From: Taklimakanibacter deserti
Lineage (GTDB): Bacteria; Pseudomonadota; Alphaproteobacteria; Rhizobiales; Aestuariivirgaceae
Length of the DNA stretch: 64,000 nt
Assembly: GCA_003574785.1 (NCBI GenBank)
Contig: QORU01000010.1
Span: forward strand, 255,248-319,247
Direction of reading: 5' to 3'
Under the pieces are notes generated by a model, which made no database searches, was not told the origin of the DNA, and worked only from the letters and a program-made list of their open reading frames with translations. The position numbers and the translations under genes are program-made. Position 1 is the first letter of the stretch; every line of letters begins with the position of its first letter. Shown here one piece after another: positions 1-8,393 of the stretch.

Positions 1-258
1 CGCGCCGGCCAGACCTGCGATCTGGCCGATGACGAGGCCGACCGGGCCCAGGGCCGCAAGATCGACTGCCCGCTCCTGGTGCTGTGGGGCGATACCGGTA
101 TTCCGACCCAGATGACCGGCCTCGATTCCGTTTGGTCGGGCTGGGCCAGATCGGTCACGACGGGCGTGGTCCCGGGCGGACATTTCCTGCCAGAGGAGAA
201 TCCGCAGGCCACCCTCGATCACCTTCTGCCCTTCCTCGCCAAGGCCAGCAAGACGTGA
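1..258 (+). CDS. Alpha/beta hydrolase, C-terminal fragment (haloacetate dehalogenase-like)
   Basis: The window opens inside this gene and 85 C-terminal residues remain. They contain the late core strand CPLLVLWGD (about residues 23-31) and the segment PGGHFLPEE, whose His61 would complete a Ser or Asp/His catalytic triad. The DDEADR and GHFLPEE wording resembles the haloacetate/fluoroacetate dehalogenase branch of the alpha/beta hydrolases, but the nucleophile lies outside the window, so the substrate cannot be judged. The stop TGA overlaps the GTG start of the next gene, which suggests one transcription unit with the phosphotransferase and the patatin-like protein. Confidence 0.7.
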   Translation, partial: RAGQTCDLADDEADRAQGRKIDCPLLVLWGDTGIPTQMTGLDSVWSGWARSVTTGVVPGGHFLPEENPQATLDHLLPFLAKASKT

Positions 259-1328
259 CGGCGCAGAAGCTCGATCGCCAGGAGGCGTTTTCCGGCACGC
301 GCCCGGCGGGCGACATTCCCGACCGCCTCCTTCCCTATCTCGCGGTCCATATTCCGGGCTTTCGCGGGCCGGTCGCCGTCGAGCAGTTCAAGGGCGGACA
401 GTCGAACCCGACCTATCTCATCACCACGGCCTCCGGCCGCTATGTCCTCAGGCGCAAGCCGCAGGGTTCGCTCCTGCCCTCGGCCCATGCCATCGACCGC
501 GAATACCGGGTGACATCGGCGCTCGCGGCGGAAGGGTTTCCGGTGGCGCGCCCGCTTCATTATTGCACCGATGAAAGCGTCATCGGCACGGCATTCTTCG
601 TGATGGAGCATGTCGCGGGCCGGGTATTCTGGGAGCCCTGGGCGCCGGGCCTCACCGCGGAAGAACGGAGCAGGCTCTTCGCCTCCCTAAACCGGACCAT
701 CGCACGCTTGCACAGCATCGATCCGGCGCGCACCGGGCTTGCCGATTTCGGCAAGCCGGAGGACTATGTCGCCCGCCAGATCAAGCGCTGGTCGGAGCAG
801 TATCGCGCCTCGGCGACGGAACGGATCGCGGCGATGGAGCGGCTCATGGAATGGCTGCCCGGGGCCTGCCCCAGGCAGTCGGGCGCGGCCATCGTGCATG
901 GCGATTTCCGCCTCGACAATTGCATTATCGCTGCCGACGAGCCCCAGGTCGCTGCGGTGCTCGACTGGGAGCTCGCGACCCTTGGCGATCCCCTCGCCGA
1001 TTACACCTATCATCTCATGATGTGGTTCATGCCGAAATCGGAGCGCGGGGCGGGTGTGGGCTCGCTCCTCGGCCATGAGCACGACCCTGGAATTCCCGGG
1101 ATCGACGCCTATATCGAGGAATATTGCTCCCTCACGAGCCGCGACGGCATTCCCGATCTCAATGTCTATCTTGCTTATAATTTCTTCCGCATCGCCGCCA
1201 TCCTGCAGGGCATTGTCGGGCGCGTGCGCGACGGCACGGCCGCCAATCGCAATGCCGCCCTCATGGCGAGCGAAGTCCGTCCTCTGGCCGAGACGGCCTT
1301 ACGCTTCGCGGAAAAGGCCGGCACATGA
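255..1328 (+). CDS. Phosphotransferase family protein (APH/ACAD10-like kinase fold)
   Basis: This 357-residue protein has the aminoglycoside-phosphotransferase/choline-kinase fold. Visible landmarks are GGQSNPTYL and YVLRRKP near the N-terminus (nucleotide-binding lobe), the catalytic loop VHGDFRLDN (about residues 214-222) and the metal-binding DWELATLGDP (about 236-245). This wording is typical of the ACAD10/ACAD11-like kinases that act on hydroxyacyl groups beside acyl-CoA dehydrogenases rather than on antibiotics. I chose GTG 255 because it overlaps the upstream stop (GTGA); the open frame continues upstream only by running through the hydrolase gene. The stop overlaps the next ATG. Substrate is unknown; a fatty-acid or hydroxyacid role is inference from family wording. 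Confidence 0.85.
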   Translation: MTAQKLDRQEAFSGTRPAGDIPDRLLPYLAVHIPGFRGPVAVEQFKGGQSNPTYLITTASGRYVLRRKPQGSLLPSAHAIDREYRVTSALAAEGFPVARPLHYCTDESVIGTAFFVMEHVAGRVFWEPWAPGLTAEERSRLFASLNRTIARLHSIDPARTGLADFGKPEDYVARQIKRWSEQYRASATERIAAMERLMEWLPGACPRQSGAAIVHGDFRLDNCIIAADEPQVAAVLDWELATLGDPLADYTYHLMMWFMPKSERGAGVGSLLGHEHDPGIPGIDAYIEEYCSLTSRDGIPDLNVYLAYNFFRIAAILQGIVGRVRDGTAANRNAALMASEVRPLAETALRFAEKAGT

Positions 1329-2161
1329 GCGCACCTAGAATAGGTCTGGCGCTCGGCGGCGGTGCGGCGCGCGGTCTCGCCCACATCCCCATGCTCGAAG
1401 TCTTCGACGAGATGGGGATCAAGCCCGCCGTCATCGCCGGCTGCAGCTTCGGCGCTTTGGTGGGGGCCGCCTATGCGTCCGGCATTCCCGCCAAGGACAT
1501 CGGCGATCATGCCCGCCATATCCTCGCCAACCGGGTGCAGGCCGCCAAATATCTGTTCGGCGTCAAAGGGGCGCGGCTGCGCGACCTCCTGCAACGAAAG
1601 AGCCTCACCTCGCTCCTGATCGATGGCGAGCAGCTCACCAGCTTCATCTTTCCCGACGGTGTCGCCAAGCATGTCGAGGACGCCGAGATCCCGCTCAAGA
1701 TCGTAACCACCGATTTCGCCGAGCGGCGCGAGCACGTCATCTCCTCGGGGCCGATGTGCCGGGCTGTCGCCGCCTCGATCGCCATACCGGGCCTCATTTC
1801 GGCGCCCACCATCGACGGCCGGCTCTATGTCGATGGCGGCATCACCAACCCGGTGCCTTTCGACCATGTCCGGCCGGGCAGCGATCTCGTCGTCGCCATC
1901 GACGTGACCGGGCGCCTGCGCCAGCCGCGCCGCGCCCATCACAGCAATATGGAGCTCGCCGTCGGCTCGATGCTGATCATGTTCCATCAGATCGCCGTGC
2001 TGCGCCGGCAGCAGAACCCGCCCGACATCTATATCAACCCGCCGATCGAAGGCTTCATGGCCAACGACTTCTTCCGCATCTCGGAAATGATCGAGGCGGC
2101 GTCGAAGGCCAAGGACGAGCTCAAGCGGGCGCTGGAATTGCGAATCGAAAGAATCACTTAG
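1325..2161 (+). CDS. Patatin-like phospholipase family protein (RssA-like)
   Basis: A 278-residue patatin-domain lipid acyl hydrolase. The oxyanion-hole glycine run GGGAARG lies at residues 11-17, the nucleophile elbow GCSFG carries Ser41, and the catalytic-dyad Asp sits in VDGG near residue 171. There is no signal peptide, so a cytosolic or peripheral-membrane role is likely, as for the RssA/YchK type. The start overlaps the preceding stop by four bases (ATGA). Together with the upstream kinase and hydrolase it makes a lipid or acyl-turnover operon by inference. The actual lipid substrate is not readable from sequence. Confidence 0.88.
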   Translation: MSAPRIGLALGGGAARGLAHIPMLEVFDEMGIKPAVIAGCSFGALVGAAYASGIPAKDIGDHARHILANRVQAAKYLFGVKGARLRDLLQRKSLTSLLIDGEQLTSFIFPDGVAKHVEDAEIPLKIVTTDFAERREHVISSGPMCRAVAASIAIPGLISAPTIDGRLYVDGGITNPVPFDHVRPGSDLVVAIDVTGRLRQPRRAHHSNMELAVGSMLIMFHQIAVLRRQQNPPDIYINPPIEGFMANDFFRISEMIEAASKAKDELKRALELRIERIT

Positions 2162-2206
2162 GACGATCCGCTCAGAGAGTGATTCAAGCCGGACCCGAGC
2201 CTCGCG

Positions 2207-2446
2207 CTACATCGCCCGGCGCGAGCGGTCCTCTTCGACGAAATCAATGCCGGTGCGCTTGCGGATATCGTCGAGGCGCTCCGCTTCGGCCTCGCCGGTC
2301 AGGATGCCGAAATCCTTGAGCTTGCCGGTATCGACCTTGCTCAAGCCGATGGCGTGGGTGAAGTCGGTGACCGTGATGCTGCCCGCTTCGAGCTTGACCT
2401 GGAGCTCGCGGCTCACCCCGATATGGATTCTCACGATCCTGGTCAT
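2207..2446 (-). CDS. Small protein coupled to the subtilase; possible stand-alone I9-type inhibitor
   Basis: A 79-residue protein whose ATG overlaps the stop of the upstream serine protease gene, so the two are very likely translated together. It has no signal peptide or membrane segment. The last 35 residues read as strand (FGILTG), helix (EAERLDDIRKRTG), strand (IDFVEEDR), ending in a VEEDxxxRA-like tail. That is the pattern of the C-terminal half of the inhibitor I9 fold, the propeptide that folds and blocks subtilisins. The similarity is by eye and weak. If right, the protein would be a trans-acting chaperone or inhibitor of its neighbour; otherwise it is an unassigned small protein. Confidence 0.6.
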   Translation of the reverse strand: MTRIVRIHIGVSRELQVKLEAGSITVTDFTHAIGLSKVDTGKLKDFGILTGEAEAERLDDIRKRTGIDFVEEDRSRRAM

Positions 2447-3660
2447 GACACAGCACCGCTTTCAGCACCTGGCACGCGAACGAGGCCGGCGCCGAAATCG
2501 GCGGCGGGGCCCAGCGTCTGAGCGCTGATCTTCAGTCTATCCCAGAGTTCGCTCGCCGTCATCTTCGGCGTGTGCTCGAGCCACAGAGCGGCGATGCCAG
2601 CAATGTGCGGGGTGGCCATGGAGGTTCCCGCATAGGCCTCATAGCCCCCGCCCGGCGCGGCCGAATAGATATTGACCCCGGGCCCGGTCAGGTCGACGGC
2701 GCCGATGCCGTCCATCTCGGCCGAGCTGAAGCGCGCCACCGCGAGCGCCTGGTCGCAGGCGGCCACCGCCAGGACCGAGGGACAGGCGGCCGGATTGCCG
2801 ACCGGGGCCGTCATCGCCGGCCGGTCGCTGTCATTGCCGGCGGCGGCCACGATGATCGTGCCCGGATCGGCCTGCAAGGCGCGCTCGGCGATACGCTCAT
2901 AGAGCGGGCTATAGGGCTCATCCACCGCGCGCTTCGAGCCGAGGCTCATCGAGATGATGCGCGCCTTCTGCTCGATCGCCCATTGGATGGCATTGATGAT
3001 CCCATCATCGAAGCCCTCGCCTTCGCTGTTGAGGACCTTGCCGACCAGGAGCGTGACGCCGGGCGCCACGCCATAGCGTCGCCCGGAAGCACTTTCGCTG
3101 GGGCCCGCCAGCGTGCCCGCCACGTGAGTGCCATGGCCGTTGCTGTCCTGGACCGCTTCCCCCGTCACGAAGGATCGCAAATTCTTGCGCACGAGGCGCC
3201 CTTGAAAATCGGGATGATCGAGATCGATGCCGGTGTCGAGCACCGCGACGCGCACGCCTTTGCCGGTGAGCTTCGCTTGCGGAGTGATGCCGATCGCCTG
3301 GAGCCCCCAGGTCAAGGTCGCCGTGTCCTCGAAGCGGGCCTCGGGGCGGACCTCGCCTGGGCCGCGCCTCGGGCGCGGAACGGTACGCCTGAGATTGGGC
3401 AGGACCGCCTCGACCTCGTCCAGCCGCGCAATGCGGGCGACTTGCTCGGGCCGCGCGCGGATGACGGCCACGCCCAGGAGCTGGAACAGGGTCGCTTCGA
3501 CGCCCGCCTCATTGGCGAATTGCGCCGTCTGCGGCCGCTGCGCCTTGGCCGTTGCCCGCGCGCTCTTGAGGCCGATCCTGCGGCAGAGCGCCGTCATGCC
3601 GGTCTTGCCGGGCTTGCGAAACAACACGATGTGGATGTCGGGCGATGAAGCTTGCGGCAT
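2443..3660 (-). CDS. S8 family serine peptidase (subtilase)
   Basis: A 405-residue subtilisin-like protease with the full catalytic set: Asp142 in VLDTGID, His176 in GHGTHVAGT, the oxyanion Asn in AAAGNDSD (about residue 275) and Ser347 in GTSMATPH. Residues about 50-95 look like a short I9-type prodomain, ending VEAVLPNLRRTV just before a Pro/Arg-rich linker. No clear signal peptide is visible at the N-terminus, so export is uncertain and an intracellular or non-classically exported protease is possible. The stop overlaps the ATG of the small protein at 2207-2446. A 173-base gap separates its start from tadA. Confidence 0.9.
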   Translation of the reverse strand: MPQASSPDIHIVLFRKPGKTGMTALCRRIGLKSARATAKAQRPQTAQFANEAGVEATLFQLLGVAVIRARPEQVARIARLDEVEAVLPNLRRTVPRPRRGPGEVRPEARFEDTATLTWGLQAIGITPQAKLTGKGVRVAVLDTGIDLDHPDFQGRLVRKNLRSFVTGEAVQDSNGHGTHVAGTLAGPSESASGRRYGVAPGVTLLVGKVLNSEGEGFDDGIINAIQWAIEQKARIISMSLGSKRAVDEPYSPLYERIAERALQADPGTIIVAAAGNDSDRPAMTAPVGNPAACPSVLAVAACDQALAVARFSSAEMDGIGAVDLTGPGVNIYSAAPGGGYEAYAGTSMATPHIAGIAALWLEHTPKMTASELWDRLKISAQTLGPAADFGAGLVRVPGAESGAVS

Positions 3661-3833
3661 CGTTCAATCCTCGCGGGTGGGCAGAAGGACGTGCGCACAA
3701 CAAACGCGAAAGAGACCGGACGGTCAAGGAACCGCAACGTCAAGGCGCAAGGCCGCCGCGATGGAATCACGAATCAAACGAATCACTTGGACCAGACGTC
3801 TGAGAAAGCGATTCAAGGTGGCGACGGTGCACC

Positions 3834-4295
3834 CTATTTACGGCGCTCCTGGAAGAACGCCCGAAGCAGCTTCTGCCCCCGCGCCTCGCTCAAGCCGCCA
3901 TAGACCTCGGGGGCGTGATGGCAGGTGGGCTGGTTGAAGAACCGCGCCCCATGCTCGACGCCGCCCATCTTTTCGTCGCCCGCGGCAAAATAGAGCCGCC
4001 TTATGCGGGCGAAGGAGATGGCGGCGGCGCACATGGCGCAAGGCTCGAGCGTCACATAAAGATCGCAGCCCGCGAGCCTTTCGCTGCCGAGCCTCGCCGC
4101 GGCGTCGCGAATGGCGAGAAGCTCGGCATGGGCCGTCGGATCTTTGAGCTCGATCGTGCGATTTCCGGCTTTTGCCATCACATTGCCCGACTGATCGACA
4201 ATGACACAGCCAATGGGGACTTCGCCGCGCCCGCCGGCTGATTCGGCCTCGGCAAAAGCCAGCGACATCGGATCTGGCGGTTGATCGTGCTTCAT
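3834..4295 (-). CDS. tadA: tRNA adenosine(34) deaminase TadA
   Basis: TadA converts adenosine-34 of tRNA-Arg(ACG) to inosine. The 153-residue protein has the zinc deaminase signature: His56 and Glu58 in TAHAEL, then Cys86 and Cys89 in EPCAMC. The C-terminal FFQERRK-type helix is also typical. The frame stays open upstream to 5303, but only antisense to the pseudouridine synthase gene; ATG 4295 gives the normal family length. It is divergent from the RluB-type gene, whose start lies 30 bases away, a gene pair often seen side by side in alphaproteobacteria. Confidence 0.93.
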   Translation of the reverse strand: MKHDQPPDPMSLAFAEAESAGGRGEVPIGCVIVDQSGNVMAKAGNRTIELKDPTAHAELLAIRDAAARLGSERLAGCDLYVTLEPCAMCAAAISFARIRRLYFAAGDEKMGGVEHGARFFNQPTCHHAPEVYGGLSEARGQKLLRAFFQERRK

Positions 4296-4325
4296 GCTTG
4301 CCCCACAAGACGCGAAAGGTGTCAG

Positions 4326-5129
4326 ATGGTCAAGGAAAGCGCCTTTGAGGGGGAACGCATCGCCAAGGCGATCGCCAGGGCCGGCCTGTGCTCCAGGCGC
4401 GATGCCGAGCGGCTGATCACCGAAGGACGTGTCAGGCTCAATGGCAAGGTCCTCGCCTCGCCCGCCATCAATGTCACACCTCAGGACGTGGTCCTGGTCG
4501 ACGGCAAGCCCTTGCCGCAGAAGGAGTCGAGCCGGCTGTGGCGCTACCACAAGCCCGCCGGGCTGGTGACCAGCCACAAGGATCCCGAAGGCCGGCGCAC
4601 CGTCTTCGATGCCTTGCGCGAGCAATTGCCGCGAGTGATCTCGATCGGCCGGCTCGACATCAATACCGAGGGCCTGCTGCTCCTGACCAATGACGGGGAG
4701 CTCGCCCGGCTCCTCGAGCTGCCGGCGACCGGCTGGGTCAGGCGCTATCGGGTGCGCGCCTATGGCCGGCCCGATCCTGAGGCGCTCGACAAGCTCAAGG
4801 GCGGTGTCACCATCGAGGGCGTGCATTACGGGCCGATCGAGGCAGAGATCGACAAGATGCAGGGCGACAATGCCTGGCTCACCATCGCCATCCGCGAGGG
4901 CAAGAACCGCGAGGTGAAGAAGATCTGCGAGTATCTGGGACTCCAGGTCAATCGGCTGATCCGCACTTCCTTCGGTCCCTTCCAGCTCGGCGAGCTCGAA
5001 CGCGGCCAAGTGGCGGAAGTGCCGGCGCGCGTGCTCAGCGAACAACTGGGACGGAAGGTTTCCGCACCCGCGCCAAAGCCCGAGCAGCGCCGGACCGAGG
5101 CCAAGACGGCAAACCGCGGCCGGGCTTGA
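4326..5129 (+). CDS. 23S rRNA pseudouridine synthase, RluB/RsuA family
   Basis: A 267-residue RsuA/RluB-type pseudouridine synthase. An S4 RNA-binding domain occupies about residues 5-60 (RIAKAIARAGLCSRRDAE), and the catalytic domain follows with Asp in IGRLDINTEGLL (about residue 110) and the basic KNREVKKIC motif. The C-terminus is a short basic tail (KPEQRRTEAK). ATG 4326 is chosen over an upstream start at 4281, because the extra 15 residues would lie over the tadA start and are not part of the family. The order tadA/rlu then rsmD is a common alphaproteobacterial RNA-modification neighbourhood. RluB (U2605 type) is more likely than RsuA or RluF, but this is not certain. Confidence 0.88.
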   Translation: MVKESAFEGERIAKAIARAGLCSRRDAERLITEGRVRLNGKVLASPAINVTPQDVVLVDGKPLPQKESSRLWRYHKPAGLVTSHKDPEGRRTVFDALREQLPRVISIGRLDINTEGLLLLTNDGELARLLELPATGWVRRYRVRAYGRPDPEALDKLKGGVTIEGVHYGPIEAEIDKMQGDNAWLTIAIREGKNREVKKICEYLGLQVNRLIRTSFGPFQLGELERGQVAEVPARVLSEQLGRKVSAPAPKPEQRRTEAKTANRGRA

Positions 5130-5160
5130 TTGTGCCACCCATTGTGCTATGGGCCCGCCC

Positions 5161-5229
5161 ATGAAACTGAAACCCGCCATCACGCAACAAACGTCCGGCA
5201 ACAACCGGCGTGCGCTCCCTTGCGCGTGA
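5161..5229 (+). CDS. Possible 22-residue leader peptide upstream of the LysE-type exporter
   Basis: A short ATG-to-TGA frame of 22 codons that ends ..SGNNRRALPCA. It is followed 43 bases later by a terminator-like hairpin, and then by the exporter gene. Its own start sits in the interrupted palindrome ATGGGC-CC-GCCCAT, and no strong Shine-Dalgarno sequence is visible. Position and size fit a leader peptide in an attenuator, and paired Asn and Arg codons sit in its middle. There is no other support, so this is a hypothesis and not a firm gene. Confidence 0.3.
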   Translation: MKLKPAITQQTSGNNRRALPCA

Positions 5230-5272
5230 TGACGAGGACCATCCTTTAAGATTTCCCCATCCCGCTTCAGTG

Positions 5273-5300
5273 CCCGCCTTTCAACCCGGCGGGGCTTTTT
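5273..5300 (+). terminator. Terminator-like hairpin before the LysE-type gene (possible attenuator)
   Basis: CCCGCC and GGCGGG form a 6-bp GC stem around a 9-base loop, followed by five T residues. It lies 144 bases after the pseudouridine synthase stop and 43 bases before the exporter ATG. It may simply end the upstream transcript, or act as the terminator arm of an attenuator for the exporter. Confidence 0.6.
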
Positions 5301-5342
5301 CATGAGTCATGACCTCCCCGCTTTGATTTTCAGGAGAGTTCG

Positions 5343-5975
5343 ATGACTGACCTTGCAAGCCTTTTTCCCATTTTCATCAAGTCCATGGGCTTCGGCCTCG
5401 CGGTCGCGGCCCCGGTCGGACCGATGAGCATCCTGTGCATGCGCCGCAGCCTCACGATCGGCTGGCGTCATGGCCTCGCGACCGGTTTCGGCATCGCCGC
5501 GGGCGACGGGCTCTATGCCGCCGTCGCGGCGCTCGGCCTCACCGGCATCTCGGCCTTCATGCTGGCCTATGACCGGCCGCTGCATCTCGCGGCCGGCCTC
5601 TTCCTGCTCTATCTCGGGCTCAAGACCTTCTGGCGCAACGGTGACGACGGCGCCCCGGCCGCTATGCCCACTGCCGCCTCGACGGGGCGCGCCTTCTGGG
5701 GCTCGCTGCTGCTCACCCTTACCAATCCCCCGACCATCATCATGTTCGCCGCGATCTTCGCGGCGCTGGCGCCGAAAGCGGGCTTCGAGCCGGTGAGCGC
5801 TTTGGCGACGGTCGGCGGCGTCACCTTGGGCTCGCTCCTCTGGTGGTGCTTCATCGTCGCCTGCGTGACGGCCTTCCGCCATGCGCTCGGGCGGCGGGTC
5901 CGGCTGTGGATCGACCGCCTGGCGGGGAGCTTCCTCGTCTTCTTCGGCATAGCCGAAATCCGCCGCAGCCTGTAG
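5343..5975 (+). CDS. LysE/RhtB family exporter
   Basis: A 210-residue inner-membrane protein with about six hydrophobic segments. The N-terminal GFGLAVAAPVGPMSILCMRR is the recognisable LysE/RhtB signature (PVGP), and the second half repeats the pattern around LTNPPTIIMF. Members export amino acids or similar small metabolites using proton motive force. The start follows AGGAGAG about 5 bases upstream. The terminator and short leader frame in front of it suggest that expression may be attenuated. rsmD follows after 11 bases, so the two are probably co-transcribed. Substrate is not predictable. Confidence 0.88.
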   Translation: MTDLASLFPIFIKSMGFGLAVAAPVGPMSILCMRRSLTIGWRHGLATGFGIAAGDGLYAAVAALGLTGISAFMLAYDRPLHLAAGLFLLYLGLKTFWRNGDDGAPAAMPTAASTGRAFWGSLLLTLTNPPTIIMFAAIFAALAPKAGFEPVSALATVGGVTLGSLLWWCFIVACVTAFRHALGRRVRLWIDRLAGSFLVFFGIAEIRRSL

Positions 5976-5986
5976 GAACCGCCCTC

Positions 5987-6544
5987 ATGCGCATCGTCGG
6001 CGGAAAATTCAAAGGTCACGGCCTCCAAGGCCCCAAGAGGCAAGCGACGCGGCCGACATCCGACCGCGTCAGGGAAGCGATCTTCAACATCCTGGCGCAT
6101 GGGATTCAGGATTTCACGATCGAGGGGGCCCGCGTCCTCGACCTCTTTGCCGGCACCGGGGCGATGGGGCTCGAGGCCCTGTCGCGCGGCGCCAGATTCT
6201 GCCAGTTCGTCGATGACTCGGCCGAGGCGCGCGGCATCATCCGGCGCAATGCCGATGCGCTCGGCGTCATCGGCCAATGCAAGATCTGGCGGCGCGATGC
6301 GGCGCGGCTCGGCCCCGCCGCACCGCAGCCGGGCTTCGATCTCGTCTTCGCCGATCCGCCCTACAACAAGGGTCTCGGCACGAAGGCGCTCGCGTCGCTG
6401 GTCGAGGGCCAATGGCTCAACAACGGCGCCATCGTCGTGATCGAGGAAGCCGAGCGGGCGGAGCTCGCCTCTCCGCCCGAGCTCGCCGAGATCGACCGCC
6501 GCGTCTATGGCGAGACGCAGATCCTCATCGCGCGCCAGGCTTAG
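5987..6544 (+). CDS. rsmD: 16S rRNA (guanine(966)-N2)-methyltransferase RsmD
   Basis: A 185-residue SAM-dependent methyltransferase that modifies G966 of 16S rRNA. It begins MRIVGGKFKG, the conserved RsmD N-terminus, followed by TRPTSDRVREAIFN, the SAM motif VLDLFAGTGAMGLEALSRG and the catalytic DPPY in VFADPPYNKG (about residues 122-131). ATG 5987 is chosen because the frame extends upstream only over the exporter gene. It converges on the GlxA-type regulator with a 4-base overlap of the gene ends. Confidence 0.95.
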   Translation: MRIVGGKFKGHGLQGPKRQATRPTSDRVREAIFNILAHGIQDFTIEGARVLDLFAGTGAMGLEALSRGARFCQFVDDSAEARGIIRRNADALGVIGQCKIWRRDAARLGPAAPQPGFDLVFADPPYNKGLGTKALASLVEGQWLNNGAIVVIEEAERAELASPPELAEIDRRVYGETQILIARQA

Positions 6545-7479
6545 GCCGGGGTGAAAGCCGTGCGCCTGATGGCTTGCGGTGGCTGGCCGAAGGCCCGGAG
6601 GAAAGCACGGCGCATGCGCTCGCGGTCGACAAAGCCGGCCTCGGCCGCCACCACATCGATCGGATGCCGGCTCTCTTCCATCATCAATCGCGCCGCCTCG
6701 ACCCTGAGATGCTCGACCGCCTTGGCGGGCGACTGTCCGGTCTCCGCCCGGAAAGCGCGGCTGAATTGGCGCGGGCTCAGATGGGCCACTTTCGCCAGCT
6801 CCTCGACGCTCAACTCTTTCCGCAGGTTGCGCCGCGCATAGGTCAGCACCGTCTGGATGCGATCGGATTTGGCATCCATCTCGAGCAAGACCGAATGCTG
6901 CGACTGGCCGCCGGCGCGGCGGTGATAGACGACGAGCTTGCGCGCGACCAAGCGGGAGAGCTCCAGGCCGAAATCCTTCTCGATCATGCCGAGCGCCAGG
7001 TCGATGCCGGCGGTCATGCCGGCCGACGTCCACACCGCACCGTCGATGATGAAAATGCGGTCTTCCTCGACCTTCACGCGCGGGAAGCGCGCCTGCAGGT
7101 CGCGCGCGAAGGCCCAGTGGGTGGTGGCGCGCCGGCCATCGAGCAGGCCCGCCTCGGCCAGGATGAAGGCGCCCGTGCAAATGGCGGCCATGCGCCGGGT
7201 CTTTGGCAGCGCCTCGCGCAACAGCGCCAGCAGCCCTGCGCTCGAGGGCGCAGGGCTCAGCAAGCCGCCGACGATCAGCGTGTCGAAGGCCCCGCCCGCG
7301 AAGGCCCTTGTGTCCACCTTGGCGCCGAGCGAGCTCGGCAGCGGCCCTCCCTCCTCCGACAAGAGATGGATGTCATAGAGCGTCTCGCCGGCGCTCACAT
7401 TGGCGAGCTCAAAGGCCGACGGAGCGGCGAGGCTCATCGCCTGGAAGCCCGAGGAAAGGACAAAACCGATGCGGAGCAT
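6541..7479 (-). CDS. GlxA family transcriptional regulator (DJ-1/PfpI domain + AraC HTH)
   Basis: A 312-residue regulator. The N-terminal half is a DJ-1/PfpI-like amidase fold (FDTLIVGG, then AICTGAFILAEAG with the nucleophile-elbow Cys). The C-terminal half is an AraC/XylS double helix-turn-helix (LSVEELAKVAHLSPRQFSRAF and HPIDVVAAEAGFVDRERMRRAF). Such proteins usually activate catabolic genes in response to small nitrogenous or amino-acid-like ligands. It is divergent from the SDR gene at 7587 across a 107-base gap, which makes that SDR its most likely target. Ligand unknown. Confidence 0.9.
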   Translation of the reverse strand: MLRIGFVLSSGFQAMSLAAPSAFELANVSAGETLYDIHLLSEEGGPLPSSLGAKVDTRAFAGGAFDTLIVGGLLSPAPSSAGLLALLREALPKTRRMAAICTGAFILAEAGLLDGRRATTHWAFARDLQARFPRVKVEEDRIFIIDGAVWTSAGMTAGIDLALGMIEKDFGLELSRLVARKLVVYHRRAGGQSQHSVLLEMDAKSDRIQTVLTYARRNLRKELSVEELAKVAHLSPRQFSRAFRAETGQSPAKAVEHLRVEAARLMMEESRHPIDVVAAEAGFVDRERMRRAFLRAFGQPPQAIRRTAFTPA

Positions 7480-7586
7480 GAGACCTCACAATGTCCTGAA
7501 AGGTGGTATATATGTCATTCAAGACACCACTTCCAGGTCCCATGTGAGCTCCTGCCGGCGCAGTTGCCGGCGGAAGGAGCCCTCTC

Positions 7587-8393
7587 ATGACGACCCCCAC
7601 CCCCAAGGGCACGGCCCTTGTCACCGGCGCCTCCTCAGGCATCGGCGCCATCTACGCCGACCGCCTGGCCAAGGCCGGCTATGACCTCATCCTCGTCGCG
7701 CGCAGCGCCGACCGCCTCACGGAGATCGCCAAGCGGCTGACCGATGCCAGCGGACGCTCGATCGAGACGCTCGCCGCCGACCTCACTGAGCGCCACGACC
7801 TCGCCCGCGTCGAGGCGGTCCTGAAATCCGACCAGAGCATCACGCTCCTCGTCAACAATGCCGGCATCGCCGCGGTCACGCCGCTGCTGCAATCCAATGT
7901 CGATGAGATGGAGCGGATGATCGCGCTCAATGTGACGGCGCCGACCCGGCTTGCCTATGCCGCGGCCCCGGCCTTCGTGGCGCGAGGTTCAGGCACCATC
8001 ATCAACATCGCCTCGATCGTCGCCATCAATCCCAAGCTCCTCAACGGCGTCTATTCCGGCAGCAAGGCCTTCGTGCTCGCTTTCTCGCAGTCGCTCGAGA
8101 ACGAGCTCGCCGATAAAGGTATTCGCGTCCAGGCGGTCCTGCCCGGCGCCACCGCGACCAATCTGTGGGACAACGCCGGCTTCCCCGTAAGCAACCTGCC
8201 CAAGGAGATCGTGATGTCGACCGAAGACATGGTCGATGCGGCACTGGCGGGGCTCGCGCAGGGCGAGTTCGTCACCATTCCGGCCCTGCCCGACAGCGCC
8301 GATTGGGACGCCTTCGAGACGGCGCGCAATGCCTTAGCGCCCAATCTGTCGCTCGCTCAGCCGGCCGCACGCTACCGGCCCGCACAGGACTAG
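7587..8393 (+). CDS. SDR family NAD(P)-dependent oxidoreductase
   Basis: A 268-residue classical short-chain dehydrogenase. The cofactor motif TGASSGIG starts near residue 14, NNAG lies near residue 90, and the catalytic YSGSK tyrosine and lysine are near residues 154-158. The family reduces carbonyls or oxidises alcohols, and this subgroup is close to DltE/short-chain-ketone-type enzymes by wording only. The strong GGAAGGAG upstream of the ATG supports this start. It is divergent from the GlxA regulator and converges on the tautomerase gene with a 4-base overlap of the gene ends. Confidence 0.9.
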   Translation: MTTPTPKGTALVTGASSGIGAIYADRLAKAGYDLILVARSADRLTEIAKRLTDASGRSIETLAADLTERHDLARVEAVLKSDQSITLLVNNAGIAAVTPLLQSNVDEMERMIALNVTAPTRLAYAAAPAFVARGSGTIINIASIVAINPKLLNGVYSGSKAFVLAFSQSLENELADKGIRVQAVLPGATATNLWDNAGFPVSNLPKEIVMSTEDMVDAALAGLAQGEFVTIPALPDSADWDAFETARNALAPNLSLAQPAARYRPAQD

